A stretch of DNA of 64,000 nucleotides from contig JAAYMA010000054.1 in assembly GCA_012521615.1 (NCBI GenBank), forward strand, positions 35,855 to 99,854. The letters run 5' to 3'. The translations under genes were made by a program, and so were the position numbers. This document shows, in pieces, positions 16,453 to 26,124 of the stretch (position 1 is its first letter; every line of letters begins with the position of its first letter). The notes below the pieces were generated by a model. The model saw nothing but the letters and a program-made list of their open reading frames with translations, was not told the DNA's origin and searched no databases. The stretch comes from Clostridiaceae bacterium (GTDB lineage: Bacteria > Bacillota > Clostridia > DSM-8532).

Positions 16453-17694
16453 ATGCACGATATCCATGAGATTGTGCGTGAAATAAGAAAAGAAATAGCA
16501 TTGGCACGAGAGACTTCCCTGAATTTTGATGACAGGGAACTTGACAGTGAACTTCTGGAACAAATTGAGAGCTTATGTTTTTCCAAGGAACATATAAGAA
16601 AATTAAGTGTTGACCAGATCAAAACCATTATTGATACAGTTTTCAATCAAATGAGGCGGCATGATATTATCGAGCCGCTTATAAACGACCCCGCCATAAC
16701 CGAGATTATGATCAACGGTCCTGACAGGATATTCATAGAAAGAAACGGAGCTATAGAAGAAACCGGATTGAGTTTTGACAGCAAAGAAAGACTTGATGAT
16801 TTAATTCAGAATATAGTGGCCAGGGTCAACAGGACAGTCAACGAAGCCGAGCCCATCGTGGATGCCAGGCTCAGTGATGGTTCGAGGGTTAATATAGTGC
16901 TTCCCCCTATAGCACTTAACGGTCCTATAATCACAATAAGAAAATTTCCTGAAAAGCCAATGACTATGGAGGATCTGGAAAGACTGAATTCGGTAACTTC
17001 AGATGTTACGGAATTTTTAAGAAAACTTGTAGTATCCAAATACAATATTTTTGTGTGTGGAGGGACCGGAAGCGGAAAGACCAGCTTTTTAAATGCGCTG
17101 TCGTCATTAATTCCTTCCCATGAACGGATTGTTACTATTGAGGATTCTGCAGAATTGCAGCTTTCTTCCATAAAGAATATTGTAAGGCTTGAAACCAGAA
17201 ATGCCAACACCGAGGGTAAGGGCGAGATCCGCATGAAAGACCTAATAAAAACAGCTCTTCGTATGCGGCCCGAAAGAATAATCGTCGGGGAAGTCAGAGG
17301 CGAAGAGGCTCTGGACATGCTACAGGCAATGAACACAGGGCATGACGGGTCCATGTCCACCGGACACGCAAATTCAACTAAAGATATGCTTTCACGGCTC
17401 GAGACCATGGTGCTGATGGCAGCTCCTTTTCCGCTGGAAGCCATAAAAAAGCAGATAGCTTCTGCTTTGGACATAATAATTTTTTTGTCACGGCTCAGGG
17501 ACAATTCCCGCCGGACAATGGAGATATCTGAAGTTGCAGGATACATGAATGGCGAAATACAGCTTAACCCTCTCTATGTATTTGAAGAAGAAGGGGAAGA
17601 TGAAAATGGCAATATTATCGGTTCTTTAAAGAGGACAGACAACAAACTGATTAACACAAAAAAGGCAGAGTTAAGAGGTGTGATGATTGAATAG
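16453..17694 (+). CDS. TadA/CpaF-type secretion ATPase
   Basis: Hexameric type II/IV secretion ATPase of 413 residues that drives assembly of Tad pili. Seen: N-terminal domain with DPAITEIMINGPDRIFIER (about residues 80-98), Walker A GGTGSGKTS (about 204), Asp box with TIEDSAELQ, Walker B RIIVGEVRGEEA (about 275) and His box GHDGSMSTGHANS (about 297). All motifs are intact. ATG at 16453 has GAGGAG just upstream; the open frame reaches back to 16429 without a better start. Next gene overlaps by 8 bases. Confidence 0.93.
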   Translation: MHDIHEIVREIRKEIALARETSLNFDDRELDSELLEQIESLCFSKEHIRKLSVDQIKTIIDTVFNQMRRHDIIEPLINDPAITEIMINGPDRIFIERNGAIEETGLSFDSKERLDDLIQNIVARVNRTVNEAEPIVDARLSDGSRVNIVLPPIALNGPIITIRKFPEKPMTMEDLERLNSVTSDVTEFLRKLVVSKYNIFVCGGTGSGKTSFLNALSSLIPSHERIVTIEDSAELQLSSIKNIVRLETRNANTEGKGEIRMKDLIKTALRMRPERIIVGEVRGEEALDMLQAMNTGHDGSMSTGHANSTKDMLSRLETMVLMAAPFPLEAIKKQIASALDIIIFLSRLRDNSRRTMEISEVAGYMNGEIQLNPLYVFEEEGEDENGNIIGSLKRTDNKLINTKKAELRGVMIE

Positions 17695-18445
17695 TAAACA
17701 TATACCTGATTACAGGACTTATGAGATGAAACTGCAGGAGCTTATTTTAACTCTTATTGTTGCTATGGGGGCTTGTTTTGTTATTGGTCTTATTTTCTAT
17801 GAAAATATTATAATTTCTTTGGTGCTGTCTTTTGCAGGTGTTTTCTATATACCTGTACATAAGAAAGAACTGCTGAGAAAAAGAAAGGATATATTGAGAC
17901 TTCAATTCAAAGATGCTCTTTATTTTATTTCTGTATCCCTGTCTGCAGGCAAATCTCTGGAAATGGCTGTGTTTGATGCATTTCAATCTCTCCGGGGTAT
18001 GTACCCGGAGGATAATACTGATATCATGGTCGAGCTTAATATCATCAAGCAGAGGCTGCTTATGAATGAACCCATAGAAAAGTGCTTCCTTGACCTGGCA
18101 CAGCGTAGTGATATTGAGGAAATCAGGAGCTTTGCTGATGTAATTATTATTGCAAAGCGTTCAGGGGCAAATCTTGTAGAGGTTATCAGAACTACTTCTG
18201 TAACTATTTCCGAAAAAGTAGAAATTCAGCAGGAAATTGCGACTATGATAGCAGGCAAAAAATTGGAGCATAGAGTGCTTTGTATTATGCCTTTTGTTTT
18301 AGTTTTCTTTTTAAAAACTTCAAGCCCCGGATTTCTGGATCCGTTAATTCATACTCCTATTGGAAATATAATCATGACCATTGCTCTTTTAATGATAGCT
18401 GCAGGCATATTACTGGGTAAGAAAATCATGCGCATAGAGGTGTGA
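17687..18445 (+). CDS. TadB-like inner-membrane platform protein
   Basis: Membrane protein of 252 residues with a T2SSF/GspF domain. Two N-terminal helices (about 20-60), a cytoplasmic helical domain containing ALYFISVSLSAGKSLEMAV (about 85) and RSDIEEIRSFADVIIIAKRSG (about 145), and two C-terminal helices. It forms the base of the Tad apparatus with TadC and the CpaF ATPase. The start is TTG at 17687, after AGAGGTG, overlapping the ATPase gene by 8 bases. Confidence 0.85.
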   Translation: MNSKHIPDYRTYEMKLQELILTLIVAMGACFVIGLIFYENIIISLVLSFAGVFYIPVHKKELLRKRKDILRLQFKDALYFISVSLSAGKSLEMAVFDAFQSLRGMYPEDNTDIMVELNIIKQRLLMNEPIEKCFLDLAQRSDIEEIRSFADVIIIAKRSGANLVEVIRTTSVTISEKVEIQQEIATMIAGKKLEHRVLCIMPFVLVFFLKTSSPGFLDPLIHTPIGNIIMTIALLMIAAGILLGKKIMRIEV

Positions 18446-18448
18446 AAA

Positions 18449-19324
18449 ATGCAGGCCGTTTTTGGCGGAGTTTTTCTGTTTACCACCACGGTATATACGA
18501 TGTTTCAGATCAGCGGAACAAAAAAATATAAAGGATTCTTTTCGCCCCTTGATGAAAAGGAATATTCATATAAGCCCTTTTTGTATGGGGCACTTGCAAT
18601 AGTTGAGTTTTGCAAGATCAAAGGTGTTGGCCGGTACCAGGCAAAATTAAACCAAAAGATTGCCATGATTTATGGGAACAGAAGTTTACCCTATTATACA
18701 AAGGTACATTTGTCTGTGAAGGTGTTCTATTTGTTTCTGGGTCTTATATTGAGCAGTCTTTTGTGCTTGCTTGGAGATACAGATTTTTCTGGATTGATAA
18801 TTGTCCTGGTATCAGGATTTTTAATGTTCTTCCTGGCAGACAAATCGCTTCAGGATCAGTACAGAAAAAGAAAATTCCAGCTTGAGAGAGATTTTCCGCA
18901 TTTTTTAAGTAAACTGATACTCCTGATGAATGCCGGACTTAATATAAGACAGGCAATATCAAGAATTGCCTCAGATACCACAGCCAGCACCCAGCTTTAT
19001 ACTGAGCTCAGGGCGGTGATTACTGATATGGAAGCCGGATTATCCGAGAATGAAGCCTACACTGCTTTTGCAGAACGCTGCAAAATAAAACAGATAACCA
19101 ACTTTGTCAGTATCCTGCAGCAAAACATCAAACTGGGTGGAAGTCAAATGCTGTTTGAACTTAGAAGAATGAACACTGAATGCTGGGAAATGCGCAAAAA
19201 TATAGCCCGGCAGCTTGGGGAGACGGCATCTTCAAAACTTATGCTGCCTCTTTCCATAATGCTCATAGCAATAGTACTGATATGTGTAGCACCGGTAATT
19301 ATAGAGTTGGGAAGTGTATTTTAA
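18449..19324 (+). CDS. TadC-like inner-membrane platform protein
   Basis: Membrane protein of 291 residues with a GspF-like domain: central helices (about 85-125), cytoplasmic LERDFPHFLSKLILLMNAGLN (about 150) and AISRIASDT, and a C-terminal helix pair ending VIIELGSVF. It pairs with the TadB-like protein in the inner-membrane platform. ATG at 18449 lies after GAGGTG. The next gene starts inside the stop codon (TAATG). Confidence 0.85.
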   Translation: MQAVFGGVFLFTTTVYTMFQISGTKKYKGFFSPLDEKEYSYKPFLYGALAIVEFCKIKGVGRYQAKLNQKIAMIYGNRSLPYYTKVHLSVKVFYLFLGLILSSLLCLLGDTDFSGLIIVLVSGFLMFFLADKSLQDQYRKRKFQLERDFPHFLSKLILLMNAGLNIRQAISRIASDTTASTQLYTELRAVITDMEAGLSENEAYTAFAERCKIKQITNFVSILQQNIKLGGSQMLFELRRMNTECWEMRKNIARQLGETASSKLMLPLSIMLIAIVLICVAPVIIELGSVF

Positions 19325-19968
19325 TGCGTTTGAACCTCAGGGATAATCGTGGAAATTTCACGGTAGAATACGCAATTTTGCTGCCGGTTATTTTTGCAGT
19401 AGTTATAGCTGGCATTGTTGTGTTTTTGATATTTTACCAGGGGGCACTCCTTCAGAATACGGCTGAAAATCTCGCCGAGGCACTGGCAAGGCAGTGGAAC
19501 TATGGAGGTATCACCAATCAGGAGATGATAAGCGGGGTATACCAAAAATCCACATTTGACGAAAGAGAAATATACTGGAATTTAAAAAGTAGTCGCAGTA
19601 AGGAAAGAGCTGCACAGGAATATTGTCAGAAGCTTATTGAAAACTTAGGATTCTTCAGATTTTATAAATACAGCAATCCGCAGGTGAAACCTAAAGTGGT
19701 TGTAAATTACTCAGCCGGTATACTGCCTGAGATTACAGTGAGTATTGAAGCATCCTATGTATTTCCGGGTTCAGACATTCTGAGGATATTTGGTCTGGGG
19801 GATATTCTCAAAATTAAAGCCAATGCTCAATGCAATGTGCACAGTGCAAAGGATATGATCAACGCCACAGATTATATTCTGCAAATGCTGCGGGAAACAG
19901 AGCTTTATGAGGCATTGGATGAGAAGTTTCAGGATATCAGGAACTCAATTGAGAAAGTAATCAGATGA
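19324..19968 (+). CDS. TadE-like pseudopilin protein
   Basis: Protein of 214 residues with an N-terminal TadE motif: a short basic leader, then GNFTVEYAILLPVIFAVV and a single helix (about 10-40), followed by an extracytoplasmic domain. The Gly-x-Phe-Thr-x-Glu context resembles class III prepilin cleavage sites with Glu at +5. Such minor pilins are thought to initiate or anchor Tad fibres. ATG at 19324 overlaps the TadC stop by one base, which fixes the start. Confidence 0.82.
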   Translation: MRLNLRDNRGNFTVEYAILLPVIFAVVIAGIVVFLIFYQGALLQNTAENLAEALARQWNYGGITNQEMISGVYQKSTFDEREIYWNLKSSRSKERAAQEYCQKLIENLGFFRFYKYSNPQVKPKVVVNYSAGILPEITVSIEASYVFPGSDILRIFGLGDILKIKANAQCNVHSAKDMINATDYILQMLRETELYEALDEKFQDIRNSIEKVIR

Positions 19969-20002
19969 ATTAAATTATACAAAGGGGTCAAAGAGGTAGA
20001 AA

Positions 20003-23000
20003 ATGAAGTTTAATCAAAGAGGAAGTGTCACTGTTTTTCTGTGTATTGTACTTGCAGCTTTAATTCCGCTTAGCTGCCTTTTAACGGATCTGGCACGGTA
20101 TAATTTTGCAAAGAAACAGGCACGGGCTGCTTTGAAAATCTGTGTTGAATCCATGCTTGCCGCCTATGATCGTCAGCTGAGAGAGCAATACGGACTGTTT
20201 TCCTTATATCCAAGGGATATAGATTCCATGGAAAAAGAGTTGTTTGATTTGCTTTCTGAAAACTTGAATGTGGGTGTTTCAGCAGAAGGGGCTACAGATT
20301 TGTATGGTTTCAATGTCAGAAATGTAGAAGTCATACCATTTTATAACCTAAGCGAACCTGATATACTTGAGCAGCATATAGCAGAGTTTATGAAATATCG
20401 TGCCCCTGTGCAGATTGTTCAGGAATTTTACGAGAAAATAAAGCTGATGACCGGAATAATGGAAGAGGCCAGAATGATAGAGGACAAGATGGAAATAGAC
20501 AGGCTCATGAATGACATAAGAAGCCTTCTTATCCGGCTCCATTTCATGATCAATGATAAGTGCTGCTATTTCAATATAAATCCGGAAAACAGTAACGAAA
20601 CATTGAAAGATTATATTCTTAAAGAGATAGAAAGCCACAAGGAGTATCTGAGTGTTTTTGAGACTGAAGCCAATAATAAAATTGAGATTATAAATGAAGC
20701 CCGCAAGGGATACACAGACAATTATGATGACTATATAGCTGCCAAAAACAAAAAGGAGGAAGCTGAAAAGACATTAAAATCTGTGATTGATCAAACAGAA
20801 GCAAAGCAAAAAGAGCTGGATAATATAAATGAAGATTTAAAGAGAGAAATTGAGAAACCTGAAAAGGATCCGGCAAGAATTGCTTCATTGAATGAAAAAA
20901 TAGCAGCTTTAGAAGATGATATTGAGAAGCTGAAAGAAAGAAAAGAAAGCGGGCAGAAGAGTTTCGACATTGCGAATAAAGAATATAACGACATTCACAG
21001 AACAATAACAGAATATAGGAATAAAATAGAAAGAAACATTGATGAATATATATTGTCATTGGAAAGCGCAGAGACACAGGTTTTCTTAATATTAAATGAT
21101 GCAGGGCGGTTGGAAAGACATATCGGACTTTTCATATCTTATCATGAAGATGTGATCGGAATTTTAAAAGAAATCATTCCTAAACTTGATGATCTTGAGG
21201 ATAAAAGCAGCAGACTGCTGAATAAAACTTCAAAAAACAGCGGAGCGGTTGTAGACAGAATAGAGGGCAATTTAAGCCAGCAGCTAAAATTAATCCATGT
21301 TGATACATACAGTGAATTCCTGGACCAGTTCGAAAATAACTGTAAAGCGCTTGAGACCTGGAAAAGGGACATAACTAAATTCAAAGATGCAGTGAGGGAT
21401 GGAAAAAATAAAATCAGCAATTTCATACAAACAGCAAAAGAAATAAAGGACAAGCCCCAGGATACAGGAAATGAACTGGTCACTATTAATATATCAGCGG
21501 ACATAGAAAACAGGGTCAATGAACTTGAAACTGACCTGTCCGGACTCAAAGCACTGGGGAAGATGGACAGAGTTTTTAAGCTGCCTGAATTTATACTGAA
21601 ACCCCAGTCCAATGAAATAGAGGAAACAGAGTTTAAAAAATGGTTTTATGCAAAATATCAGGATCAAATAACTCAGGAGATAGAAAAAGAGATTAATTCG
21701 CCTTTGCCTGAAAAAAATGATGCAGAACTTAACAGTGTGACAAGTGACGCGAAAGATCTTGCTGAGGTTATTGTCAGTCAGGAAGAAGATATGTCAGCCA
21801 AAGAATTGAATAGGGACAATCTTCCGTCTGCGCTCGGACCAAAAAGCTCAGAAAAAACCCTGGAAGAGATTGCAATGCTGCTTGAAGAGACTGCATTAAA
21901 ATATGTGGTCTCGGAAGAATTCTACGAAAATCCATTTATGGAATATCAGGGACTTGAAAATATTAATGAAAAAGAAAAGAATTTCTATAATTACGAGGTA
22001 GAAAAAGCCACTAAACTTTTTGAGCTTATAAATGAAGTTGTCAAAGATGGACTTGAATCAATAATTGAAAGTCTTTACATGAATGAATACATAGTGTCTG
22101 CTTTCAAATGCGCCACAACCCGGAATAATGTACTGAAAAATGATATTGGCTGGGAAAGACCATTGGACAGCACTTTTTTTGATAAATGCGAGATTGAATA
22201 TATTCTTTTTGGGAATACAAAGGAAACAACCAATTTGAAACTTTCCAAAACCAGCATTTTTGCTGTGAGGCTTGCTCTTAATCTCATCCATGTCTATACC
22301 GATCCGGCAAAACTGGCTGTTACTTTGGAATGGGCCACTCTTATTGCAGGCTGGACCATCTTTGGTGTACCTGTTGTCCAGAATTTCCTGCTTTTAATCT
22401 GGGCAGCTGCCGAGTCCTATGTTGATATGTGTATTCTGTTCAGAGGAGAGCATGTCCCGATAATAAAGACATCTTCGACGTGGTATGTCAGCCTGAACGG
22501 CTTAAAAAATGAAGCATTAAAAAACATAAAGGAATTTGCTCAGAACCAGTCTGAAAAGTTGGTTGATAATGCGGCAAATGCTGTAGAGGAAACTTTGGAA
22601 GGTATTATTGATGCAAAAATAGATAAGCTGTTCGAGCCTTTTGAACAAGGTCTGAAAAAGACAACAGGCTCTGCAGCAAACTCTGTTGAAAGTATCGGCA
22701 ATGATTTTAAGCAGAAGCTTACAGAAAGCATTAATTTCGAGAATGCGCAGAGTTTTGCTTCATCTTTGGAAATTTCGCTAAAAAATGGTATTGACAGCAT
22801 AAAGGATAGAATTGAAAAACTTGGCCACTCCCAGTTGGCTGATTTCAGGGATAAATTCAAGCAAGAGATAAAAGATGCGATTTTTGACAATCCCTTATAT
22901 AAAGATATGGTTAAAAAAATAAAAGAAGTGGGGGATGATCTGATAGAAAAGGGATTTGACGCTGTTTCCGGGCAGCTTGAGAGTGTTATGGGAACTTCAA

Positions 23001-23305
23001 ATGTAAGTTCAACAGGAAGTGCAGCCAATAATATTGCAGGAAGGCTGATAATGATGGACTACCAAGATTATTTAAGGCTTATGCTCTTTGCGGTTTCAAA
23101 GCAAAATAAAGCATTAAGAACAGCAGATTTGATACAGGTCAATATGGCTAAGTTCAAAGATCGTGAAGTTATTATTTCTGATTATTATACTTACGTTTTT
23201 GTCAGAGCAGAGGTAGATTTTAAACCCTGGTTTATACCAGGACACTTTTTCAAATCGGAAAATGAAACAGGGATGATTTCAGTTGAGTGGAGTCAGGGGT
23301 ATTAA
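20003..23305 (+). CDS. Large DUF5702-type/TadG-like exported protein with coiled coils
   Basis: Protein of 1100 residues, the largest in the window. The N-terminus has a pilin-like helix after a short leader (RGSVTVFLCIVLAALIPLSC, residues 7-26), followed by DLARYNFAKKQARAALKICVESMLAAYD, the pattern of clostridial DUF5702 proteins in Tad loci. Residues about 210-345 are an uninterrupted Lys/Glu-rich coiled coil; another helical stretch covers about 850-980. A hydrophobic segment near 765-810 (AVTLEWATLIAGWTIFGV) may be a second membrane contact. The C-terminus is the conserved YQDYLRLMLF...VEW region. It likely spans the wall or forms the outer part of the machine; the function is unproven. 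ATG at 20003 follows AGAGGT. Confidence 0.75.
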   Translation: MKFNQRGSVTVFLCIVLAALIPLSCLLTDLARYNFAKKQARAALKICVESMLAAYDRQLREQYGLFSLYPRDIDSMEKELFDLLSENLNVGVSAEGATDLYGFNVRNVEVIPFYNLSEPDILEQHIAEFMKYRAPVQIVQEFYEKIKLMTGIMEEARMIEDKMEIDRLMNDIRSLLIRLHFMINDKCCYFNINPENSNETLKDYILKEIESHKEYLSVFETEANNKIEIINEARKGYTDNYDDYIAAKNKKEEAEKTLKSVIDQTEAKQKELDNINEDLKREIEKPEKDPARIASLNEKIAALEDDIEKLKERKESGQKSFDIANKEYNDIHRTITEYRNKIERNIDEYILSLESAETQVFLILNDAGRLERHIGLFISYHEDVIGILKEIIPKLDDLEDKSSRLLNKTSKNSGAVVDRIEGNLSQQLKLIHVDTYSEFLDQFENNCKALETWKRDITKFKDAVRDGKNKISNFIQTAKEIKDKPQDTGNELVTINISADIENRVNELETDLSGLKALGKMDRVFKLPEFILKPQSNEIEETEFKKWFYAKYQDQITQEIEKEINSPLPEKNDAELNSVTSDAKDLAEVIVSQEEDMSAKELNRDNLPSALGPKSSEKTLEEIAMLLEETALKYVVSEEFYENPFMEYQGLENINEKEKNFYNYEVEKATKLFELINEVVKDGLESIIESLYMNEYIVSAFKCATTRNNVLKNDIGWERPLDSTFFDKCEIEYILFGNTKETTNLKLSKTSIFAVRLALNLIHVYTDPAKLAVTLEWATLIAGWTIFGVPVVQNFLLLIWAAAESYVDMCILFRGEHVPIIKTSSTWYVSLNGLKNEALKNIKEFAQNQSEKLVDNAANAVEETLEGIIDAKIDKLFEPFEQGLKKTTGSAANSVESIGNDFKQKLTESINFENAQSFASSLEISLKNGIDSIKDRIEKLGHSQLADFRDKFKQEIKDAIFDNPLYKDMVKKIKEVGDDLIEKGFDAVSGQLESVMGTSNVSSTGSAANNIAGRLIMMDYQDYLRLMLFAVSKQNKALRTADLIQVNMAKFKDREVIISDYYTYVFVRAEVDFKPWFIPGHFFKSENETGMISVEWSQGY

Positions 23306-24602
23306 AATAAATTTAAAAATTAAAAAAAGAACTGGCAGTGTAACTGTTGAGTCAGCTATTACTCTGACTGTCTTTCTGTTTGTTATTTTCTCATTGGCAT
23401 ATATAGTAAAAATCTTCTTTATATATAACACTGTTCAGACCTCGCTGAATGATGTATCAAGGAATCTGGCCAATTTAAGCTATTTTTATCATATAACAGG
23501 TGCCAAAGCATTCAGCGATGAAATAAATCAACTTGCCAGAGAAGCAGGTTTGAAACTGGATGAACAAAAAAATGTTATTGTAAATGCTATTGATTCATTT
23601 AATAGCTTTATTAATTCAAATGACAGAAGTTCACAGCCCATACAACAGCCGTCTCTTGAAACTCTGATTGATGCACTCAACAGTGGGCAGGACCTGGCTG
23701 ATTTAGCCAGTGATATAATTAACAATCCTCAGGAAGAGGCCAAACTTTTTATGAGAGTAATTGCAGGCAAGTTGAATTATGAAATGACAAACAAACTGGT
23801 TTGCTTTATAGCAAAGAATTCACTTAAGTCAGAGCTGGGAAAAAGATTGAAGATTACAAACAGAGATCCTGCATCGGTTTTAGGAATAAAGAATGGTATC
23901 AAAGGGATTGATCTTAATCAATCAAGTGTTTTTGGAGATTCTGAATCTATAGAGCTGGTTGCAAAATACAAATTGGAGCCATTTCTTTTTATACCCGGCT
24001 TAAATCTTGTCAACAGGGTCAAAATAGTTGCCTGGACAGGTGGTCGTGGTACTTCAGGGAAAACAGAAAAGGACGATGTTCCAAACCGGACAAGTCCAAA
24101 CAGCCTGTGGGAAGATTATGATAACACCAAACTTTATTTTGAACGCGGTCATTTGATTGAGCAAGAATACTTGAAAATGATAAAACCTGACAGCCGTCAA
24201 TTGCTTCAAGGTACGGTTTTCAGTACAAATACCGGTGTTCCGGCCATTGATGCATATATCTGCAAAAAGTCAGGAAGAAATTCATACACTGCCGAATTAT
24301 ACGATGTGTTTTCTTTAAATCCTTTTCTGAAAACTTACAGTACCAGACCGGGCAGTATGGAAAGTCAGATAAAAAAACATGGCAAGCGGCTCTATGAGGC
24401 CGGAATTCCCAAGGGGTTACAGGATAAAGAAATCAGTAAAATACGCCGAATAGTGGTTCTGGTCGTACCTGAAAATTCGGAAAAGGTTGTAGATGAGGCA
24501 GTAAACAATGCAAAGAAAAGCCTTGAGAAGTACGGAATTGAAGTAATCCTGTACAGAGGATTCGGCGAATATATTCCTGAAGAAAATAATCAGGCTGCCT
24601 GA
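23283..24602 (+). CDS. Second TadE-like protein with long exported domain
   Basis: Protein of 439 residues. After a basic leader (KINLKIKKRTGS) comes VTVESAITLTVFLFVIFSLA, a TadE/TadG-type helix with the conserved Glu, then an exported region of about 390 residues with mixed alpha/beta character. The last 180 residues (from about GHLIEQEYLKMIKPD) look like a separate domain. The only start in frame before the helix is TTG at 23283, which overlaps the preceding gene by 23 bases and has AGGGA upstream. Its operon place supports a minor pilin or pilus-tip role. Confidence 0.75.
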   Translation: MSGVRGIKINLKIKKRTGSVTVESAITLTVFLFVIFSLAYIVKIFFIYNTVQTSLNDVSRNLANLSYFYHITGAKAFSDEINQLAREAGLKLDEQKNVIVNAIDSFNSFINSNDRSSQPIQQPSLETLIDALNSGQDLADLASDIINNPQEEAKLFMRVIAGKLNYEMTNKLVCFIAKNSLKSELGKRLKITNRDPASVLGIKNGIKGIDLNQSSVFGDSESIELVAKYKLEPFLFIPGLNLVNRVKIVAWTGGRGTSGKTEKDDVPNRTSPNSLWEDYDNTKLYFERGHLIEQEYLKMIKPDSRQLLQGTVFSTNTGVPAIDAYICKKSGRNSYTAELYDVFSLNPFLKTYSTRPGSMESQIKKHGKRLYEAGIPKGLQDKEISKIRRIVVLVVPENSEKVVDEAVNNAKKSLEKYGIEVILYRGFGEYIPEENNQAA

Positions 24603-24626
24603 TAAAAAATTTGGGAGGGTACATAT

Positions 24627-26069
24627 ATGGATGTATTGGAAAACAAAATGAAATACAACTTCTCAAATGGAAGAGCATTACTGTCTTTAACGTTTAAAAA
24701 TGAAGAAGTAATCCTTTATCAGCTTGAAATGATGACAAACAACAATATTCCAAAACTGCTGAAAAGCCATTTTGACCGTGTTGACGGGGACATCAGACTG
24801 TTTTTTGATGTCACATCGTTGATTACCCTGGAAAAGTTGTTCGAAAGGCGGATAATTGGCAGGCAGGATTTTTTATATATCATAAAACAGGTGATTTCTC
24901 TTCTGGAAGGGATTGAAGAATATCTTCTGGATTATAACGGAATAGTATTCGATAAAAAATGTATATATGTAGATCCTGCAACATTGGATGTTTATTTTAT
25001 GTATCTTCCTGTACCGGGAAGTACAGACCGGCTTGAAACTTTAAAAAGGCTTTTGCTTGAAAGTATTGTAAATGATATTAATTTTAAAAATGAGAAAGTA
25101 GACAATTACATACAAAAACTGCTGGAGATTTTAAAAAACCGTGAACTTAGCCTGGAGCTGCTTAAAGATTATTTGAAAGAAGTGGAAAACAAGTCTGAAA
25201 TCAGTATACAAGATAGTCAGATTAGTTTTAAAAAGCCAGAAACAGAGGAGATGCCCGAAATTGAAAAATTTCAGACCGGATTTGAAGAGAAAATTATTTT
25301 TTCATACCCGCTAAAATCATATATTATCCTTTTTTCAACTGCCGGTTTGTTCATTTTGTTTGGAATTATATTGTGTCTGACAGGAACCTTGTCAGTAAAC
25401 AGTCCTGATTTCCTGCTGACACTTTTCGGCTATTTACTGATTGGCGGAGCTTTAACCTACCTGATATATACAAAATTTTTCACGTCTGACAAAAAGACAG
25501 AAAGAAAAATACAAAAACCAGTTGCAGACACTGTTGAAAATAAAAAGTTGCGAGACTTTAAATCTGATTTATCAGAGCAAATAAAGAATTTCAGGGAACA
25601 AAAAATTCAAAGCAACAAGGATTCATTTAATCAGATTAATAATAATCCTGTTAAGAATGAGTACTATTACTATGTAAATAAAAATATAAGGATGAATGAA
25701 CATGAAGCAGCGGCTTCAACAGAATACAGAGATTTTTGCGACATTGACAGTACAGTTCTGCTGGGGGCCGGCAACATAACAATACCCTACCTGAAAAGGG
25801 CAAAAAACTCAGAGATTGTTGTGTTAAAAAGTTTCCCGTTTATGATAGGGAGGTTGTCTGAGCAGGTGGATTACTGTTTGCAAAACCCCGCGGTGGGGAA
25901 ACTCCATGCTGAAATTACAAAAGAGGGGGATGAATACTTTATAACCGATATGAATTCACGTAACGGTACAATGATAAATGGCAGGCAGATAATGCCCGGT
26001 GTAGGCCAGAGCATTGACAGCGGAGATATAATTACCTTTGCCAATGAGGAATTTTCATTTTATTGTTGA
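24627..26069 (+). CDS. FHA-domain membrane protein (DUF6382-like N-terminus)
   Basis: Protein of 480 residues closing the Tad-like operon. The cytoplasmic N-terminal domain (about 1-190) resembles DUF6382 domains that often accompany FHA modules in Firmicutes. Two transmembrane helices lie at about 228-285 (SYIILFSTAGLFILFGIIL and the next segment). The C-terminal FHA domain (about 395-480) has the phosphothreonine-binding signature FMIGR, KLHAEI and SRNGTMING. FHA proteins read Ser/Thr phosphorylation and regulate type III, VI and Tad-like systems. ATG at 24627 follows GGGAGGG. Its TGA overlaps the -35 box of the following T-box promoter. Confidence 0.85.
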   Translation: MDVLENKMKYNFSNGRALLSLTFKNEEVILYQLEMMTNNNIPKLLKSHFDRVDGDIRLFFDVTSLITLEKLFERRIIGRQDFLYIIKQVISLLEGIEEYLLDYNGIVFDKKCIYVDPATLDVYFMYLPVPGSTDRLETLKRLLLESIVNDINFKNEKVDNYIQKLLEILKNRELSLELLKDYLKEVENKSEISIQDSQISFKKPETEEMPEIEKFQTGFEEKIIFSYPLKSYIILFSTAGLFILFGIILCLTGTLSVNSPDFLLTLFGYLLIGGALTYLIYTKFFTSDKKTERKIQKPVADTVENKKLRDFKSDLSEQIKNFREQKIQSNKDSFNQINNNPVKNEYYYYVNKNIRMNEHEAAASTEYRDFCDIDSTVLLGAGNITIPYLKRAKNSEIVVLKSFPFMIGRLSEQVDYCLQNPAVGKLHAEITKEGDEYFITDMNSRNGTMINGRQIMPGVGQSIDSGDIITFANEEFSFYC

Positions 26070-26095
26070 CAATTCATATTATCACATATTATAAT
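26066..26095 (+). promoter_or_regulatory. Promoter of the T-box leader
   Basis: TTGACA (26066-26071), 18-base spacer, TATAAT (26090-26095). The -35 box overlaps the stop codon of the upstream FHA gene, showing that the T-box operon is transcribed independently. Confidence 0.75.
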
Positions 26096-26124
26096 GTCAT
26101 CTAACTACAATAATTTTCCAAACG

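Noticed and set aside
16806..17546. 246-codon minus-strand frame
   Set aside because: Antisense shadow of the CpaF ATPase gene; its Ser/Ile-rich sequence has no domain features.
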